Assembly: GCA_037367405.1 (NCBI GenBank)
Contig: JAZKJV010000156.1
Span: 310,001 to 374,000 of the forward strand
Length of the DNA stretch: 64,000 nucleotides
DNA from: Ottelia alismoides
Lineage: Eukaryota > Streptophyta > Magnoliopsida > Alismatales > Hydrocharitaceae
Reading direction: 5' to 3'
Under the pieces are notes generated by a model that saw only the letters and a program-made list of their open reading frames with translations, ran no database searches and was not told where the DNA came from. This document shows positions 53,708 through 64,000 of the stretch, piece after piece. Each line of letters begins with the position of its first letter. Within the stretch, counting starts at the first letter, position 1. Both the position numbers and the translations under genes were made by a program.

Positions 53708-56700
53708 TGTAACATCCGGTTTCCAATCAAACCCGGACCCTATCCGATTTGGGTCCATTTAACCCAATAAAGTTATATGACCACATTAGATAACCTAAAT
53801 CGACCAATTGATCATTAATCAAAAGTCGTTCAGGCAAAATCGACCAAAAATCGGTCGCTTCGTAATGCGCGCTGCGAAAAAAACCGCGGTGCAAATTCGG
53901 AAACCGCAAAATGAATCAAGACCGTCATTAGATCCGATTCGACGAAACAAGACCAACGGAATCAACCGTTCGTCAATCAGAGGTCGTTTGATATTTTTAA
54001 ATCACAAAATTTAAACCCAAATCGAAACTGTATCTCGAAAATTTCGGGCATCCAAACTTGATTGAAAATATATCAATATTATACTCATATTGATCATCGT
54101 TCAGAGACGATCAATTCGAGATATGGTGCATCGAAATCCGAGGCTCGAGATGCATGTACGATCAATTTTTGATGTCTCAAAGAAATGGAAAAATTATAAA
54201 AAAAAATTATTTTTATTCTATTATGACACAGACAGTCAAGACTGCAGCCGTTAAAATTTTTTTTATTCTCTTTCCCTTAGACGTTTCAAGATTTCATCCG
54301 CTTGGCTTTTGGATGCTCCAGTTGACAAACCAATGCTTTGTCCTCCTTGGTTATATCAGACCCAAATCTTCCTTTGTTTCTATAAATTTTGCTTAGCCGT
54401 TGGGAGCCTCCAGCTCCTGTTACTTCTCTTCCCAATCGGAGAGCTGCTGGAGATGCATATTCCAATTGAGATGCTATGTTTTTTCATGCAAAATCTTCTT
54501 TAAATAGAAGATCTAATAGGTATAATTCTTTCCCCTAACAAACCATTCTATCTCCACCTCTTTATTTATTTCCAAATTCCTTTTTTCTTTCTCTGAAAAC
54601 CCTGGATCATTCATGCCCCAACTGCTGTCCAGCCACTGCTGGAGCTCCAGTTCAGCAGTTGGGAGTTTCCCCTCTTCCCAAGTTACTGCAATTCTTCAAG
54701 AACAACCAATAGCTTCTTGGGATTGAGGATGAGCTTCATTTCAGATCTATTGCAATCTTTCCCCAGCCTTTGCATGCACTTAGATCTCCATTTTGGAGAC
54801 TAACAAGGTACTCTCCTTATTCCCATTCTTTGCTGCCATGCATGTCTAATTAAACCCTCTTTTTGTTGTGCAAATGATTGCTATTATTTAAGGAATCATC
54901 AAAATATTAAAAACATGGCTCCTTTGATTTTCATCTATTGGCATATAATTGATCTTGTTGGAGTTATCATCTTACAAGTCAGATTTAAATAGTTTCTACT
55001 CAAGTTCCTATAAATCTACTTCTCATAATACTAAATGGTTATATACATATCTTAATAAGTTCCAGGAGGTGATGGATAATCTACTATCAATATTGCATTT
55101 CTATGGAATAAAGAAATCCATCTCCTGGCTACTGCAAATAAAAAGATTATTTAGAAATGGAAAATTAAGTTAATTTTATTTAGAATGTAAGTGACTAAAA
55201 TTTGGCAGTAACAGGTCATCAGTTCCATACTACTAAATTTCTTTATAAGTAACATGACTACATGGTAAAAAGAGCAAAACAAATGAGATTATGTAACCGC
55301 AATTAACACCATCTTTGGATCCACAACTTTTCTTGTTACTAAAGGTGTAGTATCCTACATAGATACTTAAATACAATAGAATGCTTTAGTAATCCATGGG
55401 ATTACAGTGTCAAGATAATGGGTATGCTCAACTAGAGATTATGGTATTAGGGCTCTTGTCTTCAATTCATCATCCTTAGGATAAGCATCATAATGAAGGC
55501 TAATTCATTAATCCTACTTAGAGTACCCGACTGACATGCTAATACCAAAGTATCACGTATTGTTTGCATCAGATCTGTCATGATAATGGATTGTTAAATT
55601 TCATAATCATAAGCATAATACATAGTATAACAGTGAATTAAAAGGCTAAATGAAATGTAAGGGTTTCCGCTCACTTCAAATAAAATATGCAGGAACTTTA
55701 TCAGGAACAAGTTTGGAAGAGTAGTAATCAATTAGAACCTAAAGATGTGTGGATACAGGGTCCATGTTGCAAAGTTAGAACTTGTTTACGAATAGTAACT
55801 TATTGTATGAATAATGCTATAAAAGTATATGTGGAGATCTAGGACATGCTTTATGGACCAGTATATGAATTAATTTAACATGGGACAAATGTAAAATAAC
55901 CATTACTAATGCATCATTTATGCATCAAAGTGATTGATGTTGCGCCAAATAATTCTCATTAATCGATTCATTGTTATGGTATACCAATTATATATCTTTA
56001 ATATAACAAAAAAACTAGAATTATTTAGCCAACCATAAAGTAGTATCAATAAGATCGTTAACAAGAGATCTAGAGATGTATAATTAACCACAAGAAGAGT
56101 TGTGAAGAGATGAGTAGAAAAGCAAGTAAGTTGATCGGGAATTAGCAGTGATTTATATTTCAGAATGCCGGTCATGGTGAATCTTACACCTGACCGTGCG
56201 AGGGTGCGGTGACCATCAACTGGGCGGGAGATAGGAAGCCCAGTTCGGGCAGCGATCGCTTAATGCGCGGGTCTAGGATCCCAGTCTTTACACGATTTTA
56301 CGCGATCTCGCAGTGTTTTTACGCCTCGTTGGGATCCCGACTTTAGACCAATTCCGTTGACCCTTGTTTTAGGATACCCAGGCAGGAGATCCTCGATTTT
56401 TCAGTTTTACGTACGAGCTCGGTTTCCCGTACTAGTCGGGCCGTTTTCTAGAGCGACTTTTCCGGGAAGTCTCTCTCACCCGTCTTAGTGGCGTAGTTTG
56501 GGAGTACACCTATCCCTCTATTGGACCGCACTTCCAACTAGAGTGCGAGACGGAAGAGCCATTTGTAGGCTTCTTCACCGCTTGAGTTTTACTTTCGCCA
56601 ACAGACTTGGCGATTCTACATCCAGATCACCCATATCTAGATCTATGTCATCTAAGGTCGCATCTGAGACAGTGGAAATTGAAATTGGAGAGTCCCAATC

Positions 56701-57466
56701 AAAAGTTATGTTGATAGAAAATGATTATCCATTAGATTTGAAATTTAAGTCAATCCAAATTCATCTTCCACATCGTCAAAATCCACAGTGGTGATATCTA
56801 GTCTATATGATAATATAGACACACACATATATATATACACTCATACAAATATGAATATTTGATTACAAAATAAATATGTCTAATATGAAAAGTGTTGGAA
56901 TAACGGGTGCTTATAGGGAATGTAAACAACTTGATATCCTTTTTACTTACGCAAGTAGATGTAAATTGTACTTGTTCAACCGTTCTACTTGCTCTCGTTT
57001 GCACATAATAAATTACTTGATATTTATTTTAAACTGCTTATTTGTATTCACAATTGTGACTCCTCTTCTTCTTTATACGTATGGCAGGCAAGAGGCCTGC
57101 TGATCAGTAGTTGTTCATGTTTCCAGGAGACAGGGTATACACCAGACGGTACGGTTTATTTTGTTTCAGTTTTTGGTTTGGTTGATATGTATAATGATTC
57201 TCTTCTGTTCAGATAGATATTTTTGGGATATTGTATGTACTAGCAGACACTGTACATATTGTAAAATAAATAAAAGTTAATGAAATGAACATTTAGTGGT
57301 ATTTGTCTCTATTAGCTTTGAGGTTATGATTGTGAATGAGAATGTCATATGCAATGATTGCAACGTAAAAATTTTTCCCTATTTTTCTGCGACTTATGTG
57401 ATCTCATGTGAATAAAATGCCGCGAAAGTAGTGTAAACGGGTACCCGTATCCTCGGGGGTTCACAA
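53708..57466 (+). mobile_element. Solo LTR of a large Gypsy-type element (copy D)
   Basis: Runs tgtaacatccgg to ggggttcaca and is collinear, in inverted orientation, with copy C at 28749-33085. The flanks are actca and agtca, a one-mismatch duplication, and the element Y LTR rejoins correctly when it is removed. Shared landmarks include the Lys/Arg-free GC block at 56180-56600, ttacgcaagtagatgtaaat near 56950, and tattcacaattgtgactcct near 57045. No gag or pol is present. The copies differ in length (3.76 against 4.34 kb), mainly in the middle. Confidence 0.8.
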
Positions 57467-57497
57467 GTCAATAGGCGGATAATCAAATACTCCAACA

Positions 57498-59633
57498 CTC
57501 CCCCTCAAGCTGGAGAATACAATGCTCAGCTTGGACAAACATAAAGAAACTCAACTCAACGCTCTAGGACTCTACGGAAAATATCAACCCAACGTGCACA
57601 ACTGTTGCTGCCGAGGACATTGCTTCTCATGCCGTGCAGGTGAGGAGGATGAACGGAATGGAGTGTGAGTCTGTTGAATCTCCTCGTCGGAGAGCATGTG
57701 CTCTGAATTGCGTCTGTCAGAGTCACTGCAACTGGAAATGAGTCTCCTCGTCGGAGTACTCTGGCCCGCTACAACATGTGGATAACTGCTCCATCTCTGA
57801 AAAAGGGCCGAACTGAAAAGGTCGTGGAAGTGCAATCCTCATCAGAGTCCACGGTCGCTGGAGAATGGAGTCTGAATAAGTCTCCTCGTCAGAGAACTGG
57901 GTCTCTCCCATCTGGCACAGAGAATGGTGCACTACTCTGGTGTAACTATGATATCACATGGAAACCCTTGCCAACATGGCATAGGGAATGGTCCTCTACT
58001 CTGGAGTCCCTATGGATCATATGAAAACTCCGGCCTACAAAACAAGAAAGGATGGGGACCTCTGAACTGGTTGCATACATGTGCACATCTGAATATGACC
58101 GCAAACATATGCGTGTCTGAAAATGAGTCTCTATGGAGAACTCGAAAAATGGGTCACTCAAGCATGGAGTGTCTCGAACTTGGACACTGACCAATCTGAA
58201 TGTCGAGTCTGAATATCTGCCAACTGTAGAGTCTGGAAACTGTATGGTCTGGAGAATCTGTAGAAGAAGACCTGTGACTCTACATATACTCCCCCTTTCT
58301 CCCATACTTGTCAAAATGAATACATCAACCAAGTTGGGAGAAGACAATAACATGTGGAAACAATACCAATTAGCCGATCACATCATTTTGTTTTTCGGCT
58401 TTTCCTTAAAAAAAATCAAATCATTTTTTTTTCTTTGGCTATTTTTATTTTTTTATAGTCATCATTTTTAAGCCGTTTCAACTTTTTTTTAAACGGCTTT
58501 TCATTTTCAATTTTTTTTGAAAACTTTTGCGTACGGATTTTTATTGTACGCGTCTTTTTTTTTCAAATTCCCTCCTTTTTTTGAAATCTCTCTCCCTTTT
58601 TTTTAACAGCTGACGCTCCTTTTTTTCATCATTTTTTAATTATTACAGCGCTACCCCTCTTAGGGTTCCCACGTTGGGAACCCTTTTCTCGATCAAGCGC
58701 CGCCCCCCGATTCGGGGCTCCTGGGACTCGTACGCGATGTGTCGCCGCATAAGGGGAGGCACCGCACTGGGCCTGAAGGCTCTGCCTGGAGACCTAGGGG
58801 CTGCGCGAGATGTGCGGCTCACCGCCGCCTGCGATCAGGAGGGAGCCGGTTGGCTGGGGGCTTGATTGGAGGGTGCCTGTCTGGTTAAGGGTCTGCGGGT
58901 GTGCGCAGGGGTTGTTGATGCCGTTCGTGGCCGCCTGCGCGTGGAAGATGATTGGATGGGGACTCGCCTGGGTCTGTTCGCGCGAGGAAGATATGCGGGT
59001 TCTGGAGGAGGATTGGAGTGCGTGCGTCGATGCTGACAGGAGGTGGCGCAGGGGCCGCCTGGAAAAAGAGGAGTGCGCCGCTTCTGACTGGGAGGACTCC
59101 GCCTGCGCCCGAAGATTGAGGTGGGAGCCCCGCCTGGGCTCGATTGGGATGAAGGGCTTGCGCGCGAGGCGTGCCTGGATGCCGCCCGGGGAGGGGGGTC
59201 TTCCCACGTGCCGCTGGGGTGCGCAAGGGCGATTTCATATGCCACACGGGGAACTGGGCTGCCTGGGAGGAATGGGCGCTGCTAGAAGGGCCCCCTACGT
59301 GCGTTGGATTTCATCACCATATGTGTTGTTGCCGAACACGTATTGTGCTTGAAGCGCGATGGTTGATAGGGTTGCGCGCTGGAGTGCTGATGTGGATCTA
59401 GGGTTCCAAGAAACCCAAAGGCCTGGAGAATTGCAGTCTGGAGATCTTCGGATCTTCAAAAACTGACGATGATCTTTGAAATATGCAGAGATTAGGGTTT
59501 CAATAGAAACCCTAAAACTTGGACAGAACTTGAACAAAACACTAATAATCATCTTCAAGAACATAGAACTTCAAACACGAATCTTGAAAAATAAAAACTT
59601 GAAATCCTCGAGAATCGACCCGCTCTGATACCA
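57498..59633 (-). other. Element Y interior, non-coding
   Basis: Opens with the polypurine tract and a stub of a Copia pol end (tggagaatacaatgctcagc). Then come several ctcctcgtcggag-type repeats (57676-57690, 57742-57757, 57880-57895), T-rich tracts at 58380-58640, and a GC-rich leader-like part at 58660-59400. The GC-rich part is open in several frames on both strands and has no recognisable domain. It is collinear with the element X interior. Confidence 0.65.
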
Positions 59634-59948
59634 TGTTAGAAAATAGGAAGCGGAAGCAGAATCAGAAATAAAGATAGAAAACTTGAACATAAGACGAGAT
59701 TTTACATGGAACCCTACTCCCTAAAGAGCGGGATGAAACCATGGGAGAATGCCTCAGAGGGCTGGTGTGTCTATTGCTTTTTCTCATCTGATACAAGAGG
59801 TCAAGGGCTCCTTATATATCCTCCATAGAGCCTCCAAGTCCCACCACTGGACAATGTGGGACTAAACAACTGGATGGGGTAAATGGATCTTGGAGGTATC
59901 CATTTACCCATCTACAACTCAATAGGCGCATAACCAAATACTCCAACA
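59634..59948 (-). repeat. Element Y 5' LTR
   Basis: Full-length copy with cttatatatcc, the complement of the TATA box. It ends aaatactccaaca, followed by the TGAAA duplication and 56 bp of element X leader. Confidence 0.88.
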
Positions 59949-60009
59949 TGAAACTCGACAAACAAATATATAAAATAATTCTTCGAGAATTGAACCTGCT
60001 CTGATACCA

Positions 60010-60301
60010 TGTTAGAAAATATAATGTGGACGCGAATATTAGAGAAAAGAATAAAACTTTATGAACACAGGATTTTAACGTGGAACCCTACTCCCAAGGA
60101 GCGGGATGAAAACGCGGGAGAAAGCCACAAAGGGCTGATGTGCATTGAACTTTCTTGCTGGATACAGGAGGTATGGGGCTTCTTATAGCCTCCACAGACT
60201 CTCCAAGTCCCACCACTGATAGATGTGGGACTAAACTCTGAATGGGGTAAATGGAAGGATCCATTTACCCATCTTACATATGAATGATGCATACTCTAAC
60301 A
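60010..60301 (-). repeat. Element X 5' LTR
   Basis: Full-length partner of 35365-35656. The primer-binding site ctctgatacca abuts it at 59999-60009, and the GTTTC duplication follows. Confidence 0.88.
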
Positions 60302-61162
60302 GTTTCCCAACGGGTAAATCTATCCTCACACATGATTTATTTACCCATAAAATAAGCAACTTAATGTCAATGGAAAAACCCAAGAATATATATTAGGTAG
60401 GTCACAATAATAATAAAGAAATATTGACGTTGTATATTAAAAAAGTAAGTTATCTCAAACGATTCTTTTCATATAAATGATAAATATATACATGTAATCT
60501 AATGGCGGTGATCAAGTTTTGACAGGCAAAAGATGCATGATTCGAAGCGATATATTATTTGAACTGGAGCAATGAGTGGAGATGGGCAATGAGTGGAGAT
60601 GGTTGTTATAGGTGTTATTTGCAATTTGGAAGCAAAATATAAAAGCAATCTTCTAAAAAAATCAATAGATTGATTTTGAACCAAAAAGAGGATTTCTACA
60701 TAATTGCTGCAGAATTTGTTTCTTCATCCAAGGCCTTAATATTTAAGATTATATTGTTAAGTTATAGTATATATATAAAATAACAAAAAAGTTTAGCTTG
60801 AATTATATATCTCCCCGATAAATGACTATGATTTTTATTTTTTCATACAATTCAAAGCACACCATCCAAAATTCGATAACATATGCATGACATTATGGAA
60901 ATTGTTCCAAAAACATTTCTATTAGACTTAACGTGATTCTGATCAAATAAACACTTATTGTTTGCTAAATGTGAAAAAATTCATATGATTGTTCAGATAA
61001 ACATGTATAAAAACAATCCTTTTTAAAACACTTTTATTGACGTTCTGCAATTTATAGAATTAAAAGATATTTACAAACTAAATTATCAGTGACTCAATAC
61101 AAAAAGAAGAGATCACGACGACACCTTCAAATCCTTTCATATAAAAAAGGAGATATAGTTGT
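60302..61162. other. Flanking AT-rich DNA, start probably Copia-4 LTR remainder
   Basis: The first part (cccaacgggtaaatctatcc onward) is the likely other half of the Copia-4 LTR cut by element X. The remainder to 61162 is AT-rich, with no gene, RNA or element end that I can recognise. Confidence 0.5.
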
Positions 61163-61303
61163 TGTTAGGAGAAAAGAAATCGATGGATTAAACGTACCCG
61201 TGGGCTCTCTTATATAGGAGAATAGCCCTGGATTAATTACAAGATAAGGACTCTGAGAAGCAGAAATTACATAAGAATAACATAATAAGATATTTAACTT
61301 AAC
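61163..61303 (-). repeat. Copia-5 3' LTR
   Basis: 141 bp, the same length as in Copia-1, with cttatatagga (the complement of a TATA box) in the middle. The left border could also be 61160 because tgttgttagg repeats the start. Confidence 0.75.
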
Positions 61304-61311
61304 ATTCTCCC

Positions 61312-64000
61312 TCAAGCTGGAGCATATATATCTATCATGCTCAGCTTGGACCAGCACTTCTGATACGGACTTCGGGCTAGAGCCTTGGTGAAGATATCTG
61401 TTGTCTGATCTCTTGTAGACACATGAGATGTAGATATGAGCCCCTTCTGTATCAGATCTCGAGTGTAATGGCAGTCCACCTCAATATGCATTGTCCGTTC
61501 GTGGAATGCAGGATTATTTGCAATGAATAATGCTGCTTGATTATCACATAAAAGTTGCATAGGAAGAGGAACATCTATGGAAAGATCTGTCAACACCGAT
61601 CTAACTCACATCATCTCAGCACTTCCTTGAGCCATGGCTCTGTATTCAGATTATGCACTTGATCTGGCAACTACAGTCTGCTTCTTGCTTTTCCATGAGA
61701 CAAGTGAGTTTCCAACAAAAACTGCAAACCTTGAAGTGGACTTTCTGTCCGTGGGGCATCCTGCATAGTCGGCGTTTTCACAAGCTGTTACCTCCAAGGG
61801 CGTATCCCTCCTGAATAGTAGTCCTGAACCATGTGAGTTCTTCAGGTATCTCAAGATCATATAGATAGCATCCATATGTGCCTTCCTAGGTCGCTCTATG
61901 AATTGGTTGACTTTGCTTACTACAAACATAATATCTGGCCTGGTGATAGTAACATATAGAAGCTTCCCAACAAGTTCTCTGTACCTCCTGCTATCAACTT
62001 CAGTATCGTCATCATAAAATTTTACACTTGTATCCATAGGATTCGTAGCTGGCTTGCATCCAGTCATGCCCGTCTCAGAAAGGAGATCCATGACAAACTT
62101 TCTCTGGGTCATCACTAAACCACGATGATTCCAGGAAAATTCTAACCCCAGGAAGTAGCGAAGAGTGCCAAGATCCTTGGTCACAAATTCTTTACCTAGG
62201 AACTTCTTGGCTGTCTGAATGCCTTGAGCATCATCTCCTGTAACAATAATGTCATCTACATAGACAAGAATGGTAACCGTACCTCTCTGCGTCTTCTGCA
62301 CAAATAGTGAGTGGTCCGCAGTGGACCTCTTAAATCCCTGTTGCTCAATTAATTCTGACAACTTTTGATACCAAGCTCTAGGACTCTACTTTAGGCCATA
62401 GATGGCCTTATGTAGTCTGTATAGCTTCTGGGACTCCCCTTCAGCAGTAAACCTAGGTCGCTGCTGTATGTAAACTTCCTCCTGAAGGTCTCCGTAGAGA
62501 AATGCATTCTTCACATCAAGCTGAAATAACGGCCAATCACGTGAAACAACTGCAAGTAAAATCCGAAGCGTCGAGTATCGTGGTACTGGAGAAAATGTGT
62601 CCTGATAATCCACCCCATATGTCTGGGTAAAGCCCCGTGCCACCAATCTCGCCTTGTACTGATCTACATTCCCATCCGCGTTATGCTTAATTGAAAATAT
62701 CCACTTGCAGTTGACAACTGAAGCACCACATGGAGGCGGAACAATAGTCCATGTCCCGCGAGATGATAAGACCGCCATCTCCTCTTCCATGGCCTGACGC
62801 CACCTGTTGTCCTGCAAAGCCTCCATATATGTTTGGAGTATAGTAACCACAGAAAGACTAACAACAAACTTCTTGTACTCATCTGAAAGGTGATCCAAAG
62901 AGACATGTGCCGCAAGTGGGTATTTGGCACATTGACGTCGTGGCTTCCTCAGTGCAATAGGAACATCCAAATCGTCCTCCTCAGTGTCCTCTACAGCAGA
63001 GTCATCCTGTAAAACTCCAGTGCCATCAGTAGAGACAATGTTATCATGACATACCTCAGGCGTGCCGGATGATGTAGACGGCTGATGAGCAGAAGAGCTA
63101 GTAGAAGACCTGCGAGTGTAAACAATGGGTAAGAATTTTGGCTCAGGTGGTGGTGATGGCGGAGGTGGTGGTGGTGGTGGTGAAGGTACAGGTTGCTCAG
63201 GTTCAGCTGGTGTCAGAGATGGAGGTGGAGGGACAACAATATCGTCCGCATCGTTATTGGATAACTTGCCACCTGTAGGAGAAAAGTACATGATAGACTC
63301 AAAGAAGGTTACATCTGCACTCACATAATATTTTCTACCCATCGGATCATAACATCTATACCCTTTTTGAGTACGAGAGTACCCAACAAACACGCATTTG
63401 ATAGCTCTTGGAGAGAGCTTATCACGACCAGGGGTACAATTATGCACAAATGCCACAGACCCAAAGACACGAGGTGTGAGGGAGAACAGGTCCTTCTCGG
63501 GAAACACGATCAAGAAAGGTACCTTTTCTCCAAGAACAGTAGACGGCATACGATTCACCAAGTAGCAAGCAGTGAGTACAACATCCCCCCAAAAGGAATG
63601 AGGGGCACGACTATGGATCAACAATGTCCGAGTGACATCAAGAATGTGGCGATGTTTGCGTTCCGCCACACCATTTTGTTGTGAAGTGTAACTGCAGGAA
63701 GTTTGATGAACAATGCCCTGTGAACTGAGAAAATCAGACAGATGTAATGTTGAAAACTCCAAGGCATTATCCGTGCGAATTATTTTGACATTGGTAGAGA
63801 AGATAATTATTAACTTCAATAATAAATTTTCGAATAATAGTTTCAGCTTCAGTGTTTTAACAAGAATACCCAAGATAATCTGGAAAAATCATCAACAACA
63901 ACCACATAATAACGATGTCCCTGAAGATCAGGGACACGACTCGGACCCCAAATATCAAAGTGAAACAGTTCAAAAGACCGACTACTATGATGACTCGAAC
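61312..64000 (-). pseudogene. pol: Copia-5 pol: integrase, reverse transcriptase, RNase H
   Basis: From the right edge, a first block reads FDIWGPSRVPD and VVVVDDFSRLSW (63874-64000). After a frame change the block at 62386-63873 has IRTDNALEF and QNGVAERKH, a proline-rich linker, then RWRQAMEEEMAVL and the reverse transcriptase start. A TAG at about 62383 replaces glutamine in GLKQSPRAW. The next block (61651-62361) carries LVYVDDIIVTG and DRKSTSRF. A TAA near 61648 replaces the glutamate of SSAESEY, and a TGA replaces tryptophan just before 61596. The last block ends SKLSMIDIYAPA. The linker and start of reverse transcriptase are intact here, unlike Copia-1. Confidence 0.92.

Larger units (their letters stand above)
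53422..59948 (-). mobile_element. Element Y: sister of element X, inserted within it
   Basis: LTRs of about 315 bp start tgttagaaaataggaagcgg and end actccaaca. The left copy is 53422-53707 plus 57472-57497, interrupted by a solo LTR. The right copy is 59634-59948. The duplication TGAAA is exact (53417-53421, 59949-59953). A primer-binding site (gctctgatacca) abuts the right LTR and a polypurine tract (ctccccctcaagctgg) abuts the left, so it reads on the minus strand. The interior is about 2.14 kb without gag or pol and parallels that of element X. LTRs are about 94 percent alike by eye. Confidence 0.88.
35365..60301 (-). mobile_element. Element X: non-autonomous Copia-like LTR element carrying a large nest
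   Basis: 292-bp LTRs sit at 35365-35656 and 60010-60301, both starting tgttagaaaatataatg and ending actctaaca. An exact GTTTC duplication (35360-35364, 60302-60306) lies 25 kb apart. A primer-binding site (ctctgatacca) abuts the right LTR, so it reads on the minus strand. When the Gypsy element and element Y are removed, its interior is about 2.15 kb and has no gag or pol. It has the same internal plan as element Y. Confidence 0.88.
61163..64000 (-). mobile_element. Copia-5, relative of Copia-1, truncated by the window edge
   Basis: The 3' LTR lies at 61163-61303 (tgttaggagaaaag to aacttaaca). It is followed on the plus strand by the complement of a polypurine tract, then RNase H, reverse transcriptase and integrase read on the minus strand to the end of the window. 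The 5' LTR, leader, gag and protease lie outside, so no target duplication can be tested. Its protein is clearly of the same lineage as Copia-1 and Copia-3. Confidence 0.9.

Noticed and set aside
58674..59352. Open frames of 120-180 residues on both strands
   Set aside because: GC-rich leader-like part of element Y, collinear with the equally non-coding leader of element X. No domain.

Overview
This window looks like a piece of a large plant nuclear genome, probably intergenic heterochromatin. I found no host protein gene, tRNA or rRNA that I could defend. Almost every recognisable base belongs to a transposable element, and most elements are inserted into one another. The assignment to plants rests on the families present: Copia elements primed by initiator tRNA-Met, a chromovirus-type Ty3/Gypsy element with 4.3 kb LTRs, a plant L1-type LINE with a CCHC ORF1, an En/Spm CACTA element, and Mutator-like and Tourist-like non-autonomous elements. 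A monocot is possible given the GC-rich Mutator cargo, but this is a weak inference.

Layout, outermost elements first. (1) 615-1000 is a fold-back Mutator-type MITE with a perfect 9-bp target duplication. (2) 1315-7899 is a small non-autonomous LTR element. Its 5' LTR carries a candidate SINE and its 3' LTR is split by Copia-1 (3054-7668, minus strand, TSD CTTCC). (3) 8065-33474 is one L1-type LINE, bracketed by a 16-bp near-identical target duplication and blown apart by four later insertions: Copia-2 (9377-18397, 2.5 kb LTRs, TSD GTGGA), an internally deleted Copia-3 (about 20928-22107), a Gypsy-like LTR block (about 22225-28731) that itself hosts a CACTA element (24118-27768, TSD TCG), and a 4.3 kb solo LTR (28749-33085, TSD CTTTT). 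(4) 33491-35364 plus 60302 onward is an eroded Copia-4 (gag traces). It is split by element X (35365-60301, TSD GTTTC), a non-autonomous Copia-like element. Element X hosts a chromovirus Gypsy (37269-52937) and a sister element Y (53422-59948, TSD TGAAA). The Gypsy hosts a Tourist MITE, three Mutator-type elements with C-rich cargo and a 5'-truncated LINE. Element Y hosts a second solo LTR (53708-57466), which is the inverted sibling of the one at 28749-33085. (5) 61163-64000 is Copia-5, cut by the window edge.

Nothing here works as a host pathway. The elements fall into autonomous-type relics (gag/pol with frameshifts and stops) and parasites of them (elements A, X and Y, the deleted Copia-3, the MITEs, the Mutator cargo elements and the coding-deficient CACTA) that would need proteins supplied in trans. 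Target duplications at most junctions, plus empty sites visible in the partner LTR of the Gypsy, let the order of insertion be read directly.

The points most worth a second look are: two Mutator-type elements with the same termini, the same target preference and different C-rich cargo inside one Gypsy; a long U5-leader stem that places the Gypsy primer-binding site in its loop; a leader hairpin shared by two Copia copies with a compensatory change; a CACTA element combining a transposase-associated domain with a Ptta-type C-terminus; and the nested sister elements X and Y.
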